Shown: positions 54,112 through 64,000 of the stretch, piece after piece
How positions within the stretch are numbered: position 1 is the first letter of the stretch
Layout of the letters: the number at the start of each line of letters is the position of its first letter
Source of the DNA: Adiantum capillus-veneris
Taxonomy: Eukaryota > Streptophyta > Polypodiopsida > Polypodiales > Pteridaceae
Assembly: GCA_014529385.2 (NCBI GenBank)
Contig: CM043966.1
Coordinates: 88,936,587-89,000,586 of the forward strand
Direction of reading: 5' to 3'
DNA length: 64,000 nucleotides
Translations under genes and position numbers: made by a program
The notes under the pieces: generated by a model
Database searches by the model: none
What the model was told of the DNA's origin: nothing
Seen by the model: only the letters and a program-made list of their open reading frames with translations

Positions 54112-55866
54112 CGGGCTTGTTATTCAACAGATCATCACTTGGAGGTCTCTTGGAGTGCATTTAATAAATGAAATTTCCAAGTAGGAAAGGGTTATGAGCT
54201 TCTCAATATGTACACCTCTCCTAAACCTCCATAACCACTTTAGACACTAGTAAGTATTTACCCTTTGCACAAAAATTCTCACAAAGAAATGGTGATTCAA
54301 AATATGTCTAAACCTTATAAATGCACGAGGTCCTAAGAAGGGGTGCATTGAACATTATCTAAATCAAGTCTTTGAAACATAGAGAAAGCTAGAGAAACTA
54401 TACACTATGGTTCCAAGATTTTCTTTAAGCATATGTTCATGGCTTTGTATAGTGCTCTTGTTGCCATAGCCACATGCCACCAAAAGCAGCAGGAGTCCCA
54501 CTCGTGTGTATATTAAGTGTGGTGTACTTCACATGGCACAATTTGTGCTTCTTTATTTGGAATGTTGTCTTTCGGAATGCAGTCACCTCTTCTAGTCCAT
54601 AATGTTGTCTCTTGGATTCACTTCCTTATGGATAGATTTAACCATGGTGGTGGACGGTGGTGCAGCCAAAAGGTGTCGATGTGAGAAAGCGTGAAAAGCA
54701 ATATCAAAGGTGCTTACAGGTGTGTGTCGAGATCATAAAGCAAATGTGAAGATCCAGTGTCGATGAAGAAGTTCGTGATGTGTATGATTTATGTGACTAT
54801 ATGGACTAAGGTGGAGATCGATGCTTCAAAGAGGGTTCTCTATTTGAAAAGCATCTTGGGACATGAAGATAAAGTGGAGGAGTGAAGGGCATGCAGTTTA
54901 TGACAAGAAAAGAAGGTGGATGTGTGGCTGAGCTTTTCTGCATATAGACAACCGAAAAGTCCTATTCTGTTAAATTTTTGCAAAACGCATTTTTTCTAAC
55001 TTGCTTGGTCAAAAGGAAAACGCTATTTCAAACGTTTTTGCGTCTCACGCACTTAAGCTAATTCTGCATCGTTTAAAAGATATTTTAGTTTTTGTAAACT
55101 GCATGCTTTTCAGGCTGCGAAAAGAAAAGAGAAGGGGACACAGCTCTAGGGAGCCTTCTGGTGTATGCTCCACCCTTAGCCAATCACTTGTTAGAGAAGA
55201 AGGAAGCTTTGATTGCATGGTCTCTGGTGTTGCCTCCCCCATCCCTTCTTCTTTCCTCTTCTCTTTTGTGTAAAGGTGTCGGCATGTGTAGGCTGTGTGT
55301 GAGCTCCCCGAACCAATTGGTGTGCGTGCAAAGAGGGAGAAAGAGAGAGGTGTTGTGTGTGTGGTTGAGAATGGAGAATCGATTGTGTTGGTTGAGATAC
55401 AGTAAGCTTTGCTTTTGTGTGTGATTGTGGGCTTGGGTATGCACACCCGAGTGTTCGCAGCAAAGTTTTGTGGTTTGGTATGTTTCTTCAAGTGGATCGA
55501 GGTGTTGTGATTCCATCTGAGCTATAAAGAGGCGTATGTGTGTTGTCGAGTGTGTCTTCCTTTCCCCCCCTTCCAACGGTTAGCAATTCAGAGGGTTGCG
55601 TATAAGAAACTACTATTGTGTATACACACATGCACTCTTGAGAGAAACTAAACGAAGGGGCATTGACAAATAGCAAGTGAGGAGGGAGGGTGTTCCAACA
55701 TTTAGTAACTCAATGATTTTGGAGAGGCCCACATTGGCCAAGTTGATTTTCTTCCTCTACGTGGTCTCTTAGTCTTCATGAATGGTCTGTCAACACATTA
55801 AGTTTAAGGTGAGTGTCATCAAATGTACGATGATAGTCTCCTTAGAGTTGAGCATGAATAGGCACA
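54112..55866. other. No recognisable gene
   Basis: Includes a GT/TG-rich stretch at about 55260-55640. Longer ORFs here overlap each other in three frames and lack motifs. Confidence 0.35.
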
Positions 55867-57385
55867 TGTAATGGAAATGGCCTATGAACTTTGAGAATAG
55901 CGGAATTAAGAGAATTAGAGTGAGCATTTTTGTGAGACTACTTTGAGAGCAGAGAGGGTGAACTTAATTAGCGGTAGGAACATAACCATAATACTTAGTT
56001 GACTTGGCATGAACAATACTTTTGCAAGAAAGAGAGTTAGAGAACTTGACAACAGTTGAGGACCGGATTTATGTGGAGCCGGTCCCCACTCCAATAGGCC
56101 TTTGTATTATAGATTCTCCCATCAAGAGATACTTGGTACAATACAATCTTTGTGTTCCTTTTGACCTAGGTGATGCAATGAAGATGGAAAGCTTCATGCA
56201 TCATGAGCATAACATAATATTTGTAAAATCATTAACCATCCCCGGCCTCAATCCCAAGGCCTCAAACACCTTCAAAGGTGGAGAGAGCTAGCGGGGAATG
56301 AGGGTAGGTAAGAGGAAGAAGAAGCATTCATAGGAGAAAGAAATAGTTCCTCACATATCATCACTCTTCTTGCTTAGCATACATAATAGCATAGTAATGA
56401 AGATGGCAAGCTTAAGCATTGAAGCATGGCTCCTGGTTGGACTTTCATTCCATAGCCAAGAGTGTTGGTGTAGGCTCTCAACTTCTCAACAAGCTTGGAG
56501 AAGGAGATGGAGCTCTTGGACTTTTCACTTCACACAATGAGTGTGTGTGTGTGTGTATACCCCCCAAGTTGACCCCCCCTTGTAGCTCATGCCAAAAGAT
56601 GATTGGACCCCTACAAGCCTAGCCAATCACATGCAAGGTGCATATGAAGCAACCATGCTAGCCTTGGGACAAGCGTCCCCCTTTCCTCTTTGAGAAAGAG
56701 GACTTGATAAATGCATAATCAATTAAATAAATTAGCTAAATTATCATTGGACCCCTTGAGAGGCCAACCAATAGGCTTACGCACACCATGAGGGAAACAT
56801 GAAGAGGAACTTGACAATTGCTCTAGTTGCCTCCTTGGACTGGGCTTGCCTTGTGTGAGGGTGTTTGTGTTCTCTCTCTTGCCCATACTTGTAGGGCTCG
56901 CCCCCTCTTTGTAGGGATCCTTGTTGATTTTTGGAACACCTTAAGCCCCTCATGCTTGGAGAAGGTTCACACCATCTCAAGTTCAACCCTATCAAGCTTG
57001 GAGACATCAAGCTCAATCCTAGCACCTCATGCACAACAAGCACATGAAGCACCTTAGTCAGCAAGCACGACAAGCACCTCAAGCTTGGGCCGGGTTCCCA
57101 CCTCAAGCACAACCCTATCTTTCCTAAGTTCAAAGGACTTTTTAACACTAACCTTTGGAGGTCGTTAATGAAGCTAGGGCTTAAGGTCTTTAAGCTCCAT
57201 TAGGTAGCATTGCTCTTTGATAGACCATCTCTCATTTGGACCCCTTTAACCTTGGCCCGGTGTTGAGACAATCCATAAGCACGTGTCTATATTCTAACCC
57301 TTGTTCCCATTTATTCTCCCACATTAAATGATCAGTTTAATATGAGAAAATCATTTGGGTTGGTTAGATATTAGATTTTATGACA
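55867..57385 (-). repeat. Element F 3' LTR (1519 bp, minus strand)
   Basis: On the minus strand it starts TGTCATAAAATC at 57385 after a purine tract and ends ...CCATTTCCATTACA at 55867. It aligns directly with 62716-64000. The pair defines a minus-strand LTR element. A short (GT)n at 56539-56557 occupies the place of a (GA)n in the other LTR. Confidence 0.88.
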
Positions 57386-57400
57386 TTACCTCTCTCTTGA
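57386..57400 (-). promoter_or_regulatory. Element F polypurine tract
   Basis: The minus strand reads TCAAGAGAGAGGTAA immediately before the LTR start. Confidence 0.75.
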
Positions 57401-57824
57401 AATCATAGTCGTCATCGACTATGAGGTAGAAGAGATAAAGTCTTAGTCATTAGACAATGTTTCTTAGTGGGTAGAGGATCCTTTTTTTACCCTACGACAT
57501 CATTCCAAGATGAATGATTAATCCATTTGGTGCTTGGGAGACGTAGCTTCTACAAGCATGTCTGCTCTTTAGTCCATTTCATTCTTCCAAAGTAGAGTGA
57601 CAAATTCTACTTGGTGTTTGAGAGATGTCATCATCACACAAACATGATTCTAAGCATCCATACTATTTAACTTTGTGCACAATAAAAAGAGAATTAGTCT
57701 TATAAGACAAAAACATTGGTCATTTAAAAGGAACATGTACATATGCTTACTGTAATGTAGCATTGTAAGCATTGACAAGGTTCATAATATCGTTAAGATG
57801 TATTCCTTGCATCCTTCTAGCATC

Positions 57825-58292
57825 TTAAAAAGGATAATTTTTGAACTTAAATAAGATACCATCAAATAATCTTACCATGTCATAGTACCTTGTCTTCCTG
57901 CCGATGGATAGCTCTGGGTTGTAATCTTCTTGGTCTTTGATTTCTAGAGGGTCTTCAATAATTGGCTCTCTTGGTGGCTCTCCTTTGTAGGGCTTAAGTA
58001 GGCTTACATGAAAATCATTGTGTATGAGCCAGTGGTTGGGCAACTTGAGTTGATAAGCCATCTCATTAATTGGATTCAAGATTTGAAAAGGACCGTAGTA
58101 TAATTTTGCTAGTTTAGCATAATACTTTTGATGGCCCGTAGGATTTTTGCCCGTCTTTTGCTTCAATAGAGCCTTAAGAAACTTAAGGAAGACCCAATCA
58201 TTTTCTTTGAGTGTTAAGGCCCTTCTGTGCTTGTCAGCAGCAACTTTTTGCCTTTGTTGAGAGTGTGGTGGATTACTTCAGTGATAAAACCA
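57825..58292 (-). pseudogene. Element F integrase C-terminus (left copy)
   Basis: The minus frame reads GHQKYYAKLAKLYYGPFQILN, then MAYQLKLPNHWLIHNDFHVSLLKPY and PIIEDPLEI, ending FKFKNYPF at a stop at 57825. It is a GPY/F module plus chromodomain-like tail of gypsy integrase. Its upstream end fuses directly to a gag segment (ITEVIHHTLNK), revealing a large pol deletion. 57939-58292 is repeated at 60922-61274. Confidence 0.8.
57939..58292. repeat. Left arm of a 354-bp direct repeat flanking the Penelope-like element
   Basis: Aligns with 60922-61274 from gatttctagagggtc to gataraaacca, with roughly one difference per 15-20 bp by eye. Confidence 0.88.
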
Positions 58293-58755
58293 AAAATCTC
58301 CCAATAGCCTTTGTATCAAACCTCCCAAGCTTACCATTGATGATTCCCAAGCCTAAGCTCTTCTCAATGCCAAGCTCACTTCACTCACTATACGTTTCCA
58401 ACTTGATTCCACACAAGCTCTCATCCAATCACAAACTCTACTCATAAAAAACCTCCAATCTTATCTTGATGGCTACCACGCACTCGTTGAAGAACGCCTC
58501 AATGATCTTAACAATAGGCTTCTCTTTATTTCCATTCCACTATTGTCAAAACATGATTGGAGTCTTAAGCTTAAAGAATGGAAAACCTCTTCTCTCAACC
58601 TCTTACTCTTTGAAATCCAAACCTACATCATGAATGCCCATCTAAACTCTACCAAGCAAGAAGACACCATGTTTGCACGCAAAAGATCTATCAATGCATT
58701 GGAAGAGGAAGTCATTTCCCTTCCCAAAGAACAAACTATAAAAGAACTCGTGGAG

Positions 58756-58937
58756 CAAGTGGTGGAGGAGCACTTGGGTTCAAGTAACACCAAGGGGCAT
58801 TTAAATGCAAGTCACACTAAACCGAGTTTTCCCCCCTCCTCTTTCCCAAGTGGTGGAGGAGCACTTGGGTTCAAGTAACACCAAGGGGCACTTAAATGCA
58901 AGTCACACTAAACCGCGTTTCCCCCCCTCCTCTTTCC
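58756..58937 (+). repeat. 91-bp tandem duplication inside the Penelope-like ORF
   Basis: caagtggtggaggagcactt starts at 58756 and 58847. Ninety-one is not a multiple of three, so the duplication shifts the reading frame, which fits the frame change between the ORFs ending 58878 and 59353. Confidence 0.93.
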
Positions 58938-59589
58938 CAAGTAAACCCTATCCCCCTCCCAAAAAAACCTTCCTTTTCCCACAAAGAACCTTCAGCTCCC
59001 CTTCCAAAAAACCCTTCCAATTCCCTAGACCCTCTACCTACCCTCAAACTTCTCCATTGGAGCCTCAATCTATAGCTCCTAAACCATCTCAAGGACCAAC
59101 CAATAAACGAACTTTAGAATTTTCCCACCAATCATCACCTCCTTATGTAAAAAAACCCACTATACCTACCACCGCAATATACCTTCTAATCCGCTCTACC
59201 CTCTTAAACCCATTAACCCCCCTGCACCCTACCATTTCCCACCCCAATATTTCTTCTCTTGATTCCTCTTTCCACAAATTTTTTTTCCCCCAAAAGAACA
59301 CCTCCCACTACAATGCAAAGCACTCCGGAAAAGGAAGAGGGAGGAGGGATTAGGGCTTAAGCACCCCACTACATGGGTGCATCTTTCCTTCTCCAAGCCC
59401 CCCCTCCTCCCGTATCTTTGGATCTCCAACACCGCCGTTGCATCATCGCTTGACAAAGATTACCTCGAGCTCCCAACCCGCAAAGGACGATTGAGAAGAA
59501 AGTATCGGCTACCCCTTGTAAATCCTCAACAATACAAGCTTGTCCTTTTTGGTAAGCTTAAAGCCTTCTTTGGAGCTCGGTGTTCCCAA

Positions 59590-60921
59590 CTTTAAAACGC
59601 ATATCCTTTCACCTAAAACACTCTCCCTCCCTGAAAAGCGATGCTTAGCTTTAGGTTTAAAATACATCCCCCCCCCCCCCCCCCCCCTCAAACCCTTCAT
59701 CCGCATCTCTTCTTAACGCTCATACCAACATGTCAAGAGATTTCAAACTAAAGTTTTTCTTCAAGAATCTTCCAACTCTACCATCCTCTCCTTTCAAGAT
59801 ACCAAATCCCCTTTGGAAGCCACCCTTGCAAAATCCCACTCTCAACCAAACCTTACCTCTCTAACCATATTAACCTTAACCTTATTTTGAACTCTAATTT
59901 CTTCCCACCCTCTAAACCTCCCCGTTTTGTCACTCAAGCCTTAGCTAGCCTGAAATTGGATCCTTTAATTGTCATAAAACCTGCTGACAAAAACTTAAAC
60001 TTGGCCATATTACCTTTGGATTGGTACGAAAGTAACGTCCTCACTTACCTCAACGATACCTCCACTTACGAGCCTTGCCTCTCCATCCCCTTTCCCTTTA
60101 TTTCTTCCCTCCTCTCCTCCCTTACCATCCAATTTTTGATGTTACCTACTTTAGATCGCAACTTCATCCTCTCGCCCCTTAACAAGCAAATTAAACCTTG
60201 CCCCATTTATTTTATCCCTAAACTGCACAAACCCTCGCTTGTCTCACGGCCCATTTGCTCCTATAAAGGCTATATCTTTGAAAAAGCTTCCATTTGGCTT
60301 CACTTCGAGCTTTTTCCTATCCTCCTTACATTTAAACAAAATCTTAAAAACTCTCTCACCCTCATCCAAGACCTTAACAAACTCCCCCTCCCACCTAATA
60401 CCCTACACTTCACCGTTGATGTTGAGGCCCTCTACCCTAGTATCCCAATCAACCATGGCCTTGCAGCTCTCAAAGCCTCCATTTCTACCCATTTTGACCC
60501 TCTCAAAACACACTTTATGAGCTCTTGCGGCGCTCATCTTGTCGCACCACTACATTACTTTCAAAGGAAAATTTTGGAAACAAGTCAAAGGAACTGCTAT
60601 GAGCTCCAATTTTTCCGTAGTATATGCATGCCTCTTCTTATGCCATTTGGAAGCCTCTTCTTCCCGTTTGAGTAGTCCTAACCTTCTCTACTTCAAGCGG
60701 TATGTAGATGATGCCTTTGGGCTATTGATTGGCTCTAAGGCGTCCCTGACCTCTTGCTTAAATGATTATGGGAAACCGCTTCAAGATCACATTGAAATCT
60801 CTAGCCACATCTCTCCCAACCATGCCACTATCTATCTACTTTAAGGTTCTTCAATGTCCCACCGTTTTTGTCTCTCTATACTTGGAGTCGTTTTGCACGC
60901 TTTCATATGTTTTTATCTTAC
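59590..60921 (+). pseudogene. Penelope-like reverse transcriptase
   Basis: An N-terminal block resembling the Penelope pattern (SPKTLSLPEKRCLALGLKYIP, about 59612-59670) is followed by the frame at 59887: IVIKPADKNLNLAILPLDWY, YFIPKLHKP, RPICSYKG and LHFTVDVEALYPSIPINHGL (motif A with catalytic D, about 60412). After a frameshift near 60530 comes FKGKFWKQVKGTAMSSNFS, the Q..GTAMG..S motif B of Penelope-like RTs, then FKRYVDDAF (motif C, 60700). The IPK-HKP and YPSIP-NHG blocks distinguish it from LTR, L1 and organellar RTs. It would prime on target DNA. Motif recognition only; no search was run. Confidence 0.78.
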
Positions 60922-61274
60922 GATTTCTAGAGGGTCTTCAATAATTGGCTCTCTTGGTGGCTCTCCTTTGTAGGGCTTAAGTAGGCTTACTTGAAAAGCA
61001 TTGTGTATGAGCCAATGGTTGGGCAACTTGAGTTGATAATCCATCTCATTAATTGGCTTCAAGATTTGAAAAGCACCATATATATTTTTGCTAGTTTAGC
61101 ATAATACTTTTGATGGCGCGTAGGATTTTTGCCTGTCGTTTGCCTCAATAGAGCCTTGGGAAACTTAAGTAAGACCCAATCATTTTCTTTGAGTGTTAAG
61201 GCCCTTATGTGCTTGTCAGCAACAACTTTTTTTCTTTGTTGAGAGTGTGGTGGATTACTTCGGTGATAGAACCA
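60922..61274. repeat. Right arm of the 353-bp direct repeat flanking the Penelope-like element
   Basis: Second copy of 57939-58292. It carries the same gag-integrase fusion junction, so both arms derive from one deleted element F. Confidence 0.88.
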
Positions 61275-62307
61275 GGCCGTTGGGAGTTGACGTACTCGGC
61301 CATCTCTTTAGGTAATCCCGCATAGAATTGTTGCTTTTGCTCGGCAAAGTCTATCTTTCGAAAGACAGTAACCTTGAGATGTACATCCCAAAACTTTTCC
61401 ACATATATATGGATAGACTCACTGGAGAGCATCTTCAAGCTCCACCATTTGGTAAGCACTTTGTTATTTGCATCGCTTGCAAGGAATTGCTTTATGATGG
61501 AAACTCGTAGAGTTTTCCATGTCTTTGGGGCTTCACCGTTGCCACGAAGGCTAGCCCACTATTGACAAGCAGATTTTTAGAAGTGCATAGCTACATGATG
61601 TAGCTTAAAGGACTCTATGAAGCCCCCGTCTCCAAAGGCCGCATCAAATTTCTGGATGAAGCCCAATACTTTGTCGGTAGCACCAAAGGTGCCATCATAG
61701 GTGATAAAGAGATACTCTTTCCTCCCTCTTTGAACTCCTTGAGCTTTTGGGACCTTTGCCATGCAGAGTAAGATTTGTGATGTCCTCTCCTCTTGTATTG
61801 TCTAGGAGAATAGCTATTGCTTTTGTTGGAAGAGGAGGAAGGTGAAGAAGAAGGAGAAGAGGGTGACCCCTTTCTTGCCTTTTTCTTTCTTTGTTTCCTC
61901 TCTTCCCTTTTCGAGTGACGAGGAGAAGGACTATGGGTTGACCGATTCGTCTTGGGAGGAGTTGGAAACCGTCTAGACCGCCGTCTTCATGGAGCCACAT
62001 CTTCAGAGGAACTTAGGGATTCGCTTCTTTCTCGTTCTTTGGATTCCTCCTCTCTTATGGGAGAGAGTCTTCTTTTGGGAGTCTCATCAAGAGGCCTCCT
62101 AAGCTCTCTCTCCTCTTGGAGAAGAAGGAAAATCCCATAAGCATGAAGTTGTTGAGTAACTTTGGCTTGCAAAGCAAGGTTGCCCATAGCTTGCTACAAC
62201 CTAGTAACGAGATAATTAACAAACATGGGGGCATCTTCATTAGCACCTTCATGTGCAAAATCAAAGTTATCAATGCTCATTCTACTCTCTTGGTTGTTGT
62301 CAGCCAT
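60922..62307 (-). pseudogene. Element F Gag, fused to an integrase remnant
   Basis: The minus frame starts MADNNQESRMSIDNFDF at 62307. A TAG follows at 62206-62204, then an arginine/serine-rich domain (about 62090-61790), then the capsid-like part: DKVLGFIQKFDAAFGD, HVAMHF, WASLR, SDANNKVLTKWWSLKML, FAEQKQQFYAGLPKEM and EYVNSQRPGSITEVIHHTL. Immediately after HHTLNK the sequence becomes the integrase tail found also at 57825-58292, so protease, RT, RNase H and most of integrase are missing. Several frame breaks exist. Transcribed leftward from the LTR at 62716. Confidence 0.78.
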
Positions 62308-62702
62308 GCTAATTAAACTTATGTATAAGATTACTTTGCGCTTTGGTACCCTCAAAAACTTTAGTCGCTACTCTTCTTTACCTTTGGAAATTAGTTCTTA
62401 AGCAACCATACCCATGGTTTAGACATTGTTGATTGCAAAGACTAGTGGAGAGGGTCTAACATTGCTCGATTGATTATGGTTTCTGTTGACCTTGCTCGTA
62501 GCTCAATAATGGTTAAGCCAAAGTCAAGCCCTAAGAGACTCCATTATTAAGACTATAGTTCCCAACGGTGTACCTCGAACTAAGTCCTTCTCAACCAAGA
62601 TAATAGATCCCTATCCCACTTACCCTATTGCAATGAGCAGATCCAACCTTTCATGAACAACTTAAGGACCTCTCTTCTTAAGCAAGAAAATAGAAACGAA
62701 TT

Positions 62703-62714
62703 GCTCTCATACCA
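62703..62714 (-). promoter_or_regulatory. Element F primer-binding site
   Basis: The minus strand reads TGGTATGAGAGC, one mismatch from the initiator tRNA-Met complement. It lies one base after the LTR end. Confidence 0.75.
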
Positions 62715-62715
62715 A

Positions 62716-63414
62716 TGTAATGGAAATGGCCTACAAACTTTGAGAATAGCGGAATTAAAAGAATTAGAGTGAGCATTTTTGTGAAACTACTTTGAGAACA
62801 TAGAGGGTGAACCTAATTAGTGGTAGCAACATAACCATAATACTTAATTAACTTGGCATGAACAATAATTTTGCAAGAGAGAGAGTTAGAGAACTTGACA
62901 ACAGTTGAAAAATAGTTGAGAACCGGATTTATGTGGAGCCGCCGGTCCCCTCTCCAATAGGATTTTGTACTGTAGATTCTCCCATCAAGAGAGACTTGGT
63001 ACAATACAAATCTTTGTGTTCCTTGTGACCTAGATGATGCAATGAAGATGGAGAGATTCATGCATCACAAGCATAACATAATCTTTGTAAAAGCACTAAC
63101 CATCCCCGGCCTCAGTCCCAAGCCTCAAACACCTTCAAAGGTGGAGAGAGCTAGCGGGGAATGAGGGTAGGGAAAAGGAAGAAGAAGCATTCATAGGAGA
63201 AATAAATAGTTCCTCACTTATCATCACTCTTCTTGCTCAGCATACATAATAGCATAGTAATAAAGATGAACAAGATGGAAAGCTTAAGCATTGAAGCATG
63301 GCTCTTGGTTGGATTTACATTCCATAGCCGAGAGTGTTGGTGTAGGCTCTCAACTTCTCAACAAGCTTGGAGAAGGAGATAGAGCTTTTACACTTTGCAC
63401 TTTGCACTTCACAC

Positions 63415-63470
<56 letters not shown>

Positions 63471-64000
63471 AGAGTATACCCCCCAAGCTATCCCCTAGCT
63501 TCCTTGGTTGACCCCCTCTCCTTGTAGCTCACGCCAGAAGATGATTGGACCCTACAAGCCTAGCCAATCACATGCGGGTGCATATCAAGCAACCATGCTA
63601 TCCTTGGGACAAGTGTCCCGCTTTCCCATTTGAGAGAGAGGACTTGATAAATACGTAATCAATTATATAAATTAGCGAAATTATCATTGGACCCCTTGAG
63701 AGGCCAACCAATAAGCTTTAGGTGCACCATGAGGGCAACATGAAGAGGAACTTGACAAGTGTCGTAGTTGCCTCCTTGGACTAGGCTTGCCTTGTGTGAG
63801 GGTGTGTGTGTTCTCTCTCTTGCCCCTACTTGTAGGGATCGCCCCCTCCTTGTAGGGATCCTTGTTGAATTTCGGAACACCTTCAGCCCCTCATGCTTGG
63901 AGAAGGTTTCCACCTTAAGCTCAACTCTATCAAGCTTGGCGAAGGTTCCCACATCAAGCTCAGTCCCAGAACCTTAAGCACCTAACTTAGCAATCATGAC
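62716..64000 (-). repeat. Element F 5' LTR (partial, runs off right edge)
   Basis: Aligns with 55867-57150. About 235 bp of its U3 end would lie beyond the window if it has the length of the 3' LTR. Confidence 0.87.
63418..63466. repeat. (GA)n microsatellite, about 49 bp, in the element F LTR
   Basis: Pure GA run between cacacaat and gtggaagagtatacccc. The matching place in the other LTR has a (GT)n run. Confidence 0.97.

Larger units (their letters stand above)
58293..60921 (+). mobile_element. Penelope-like element (2629 bp), 3'-truncated
   Basis: This plus-strand insert interrupts minus-strand element F. It begins with a coiled N-terminal domain, then a serine/proline-rich linker with a 91-bp tandem duplication (58756-58846, 58847-58937), then a reverse transcriptase at 59600-60900. 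It stops within the RT thumb-like region, before any GIY-YIG endonuclease. C-runs (59668-59690) and frameshifts mark decay. Confidence 0.75.

Noticed and set aside
55045-55576. Overlapping minus-strand ORFs of 90-148 aa
   Set aside because: Three frames are open together in a low-complexity GT-rich stretch; no domain pattern is visible.
59668-59690. C-run as a biological signal
   Set aside because: Homopolymer of about 23 C; it could be slippage or a sequencing or assembly error and has no clear role.

Overview
This is land-plant nuclear DNA made almost entirely of transposable elements. The evidence is plant-type: a Ty3/gypsy chromovirus with a C-terminal chromodomain, a Ty1/copia element with an initiator-tRNA-Met primer-binding site, an L1-type LINE with a reverse-transcriptase zinc-binding domain, two hAT transposase families with 8-bp target duplications, a PIF/Harbinger remnant, and a decayed F-box gene. 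No intact host gene, tRNA or rRNA was seen. The lineage cannot be fixed from the sequence. The size of the repeat nest and a Penelope-like reverse transcriptase suggest a large repeat-rich genome (fern, lycophyte or gymnosperm), which is inference.

Positions 1-7633 hold fragments of several LTR elements, mostly on the minus strand. A gag-like ORF runs off the left edge behind its own PBS and LTR (element D). An inverted pair of LTRs (element C) flanks a Harbinger transposase remnant and part of another LTR element (A2). A non-coding minus-strand element with a tRNA-Met PBS follows.

Positions 7634-40014 are one deep nest. The outermost layer is a decayed plus-strand gypsy chromovirus (element A: RT piece at 7634-8057, RNase H, integrase and chromodomain from 33663, 3' LTR at 39506-40014). 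A full-length L1-like LINE inserted into its pol (8058-33662, 14-bp target duplication, about 6.8 kb once later insertions are subtracted). The LINE was then hit five times: hAT copies at 8789-9487, 10792-14148 (carrying a transposase gene) and 32114-32839, a copia at 14847-20063, and a gypsy chromovirus (element B) at 23147-31936. Each of the five has a perfect target-site duplication. Downstream, element A also took a poly(A)-ended retroposed segment and a second, unrelated hAT (34706-37866).

Positions 40015-55866 are lower-copy looking sequence: tandem repeats, an F-box pseudogene, a MITE, a wobble-compatible RNA-like hairpin, a G-rich minisatellite and a minus-strand gypsy gag-protease remnant (element E). 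Positions 55867-64000 are a minus-strand LTR element (F) whose 5' LTR leaves the window. Element F has lost almost all of pol, and a Penelope-like reverse transcriptase sits inside it between 354-bp direct repeats.

The most unusual items are: (1) gypsy B, whose left terminus is a full LTR in inverted orientation, so both integrated ends are U5 ends although a 5-bp target duplication flanks the whole; (2) the Penelope-like RT and its long flanking direct repeats; (3) a copia with apparently identical LTRs but a broken coding region; (4) one LTR sequence module shared by three LTR families with otherwise different LTRs; (5) the 151-bp hairpin in which most arm differences are G-U compatible on one strand. 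Inactivating stops across the nest are mostly explained by C-to-T changes, as expected from decay of methylated DNA.
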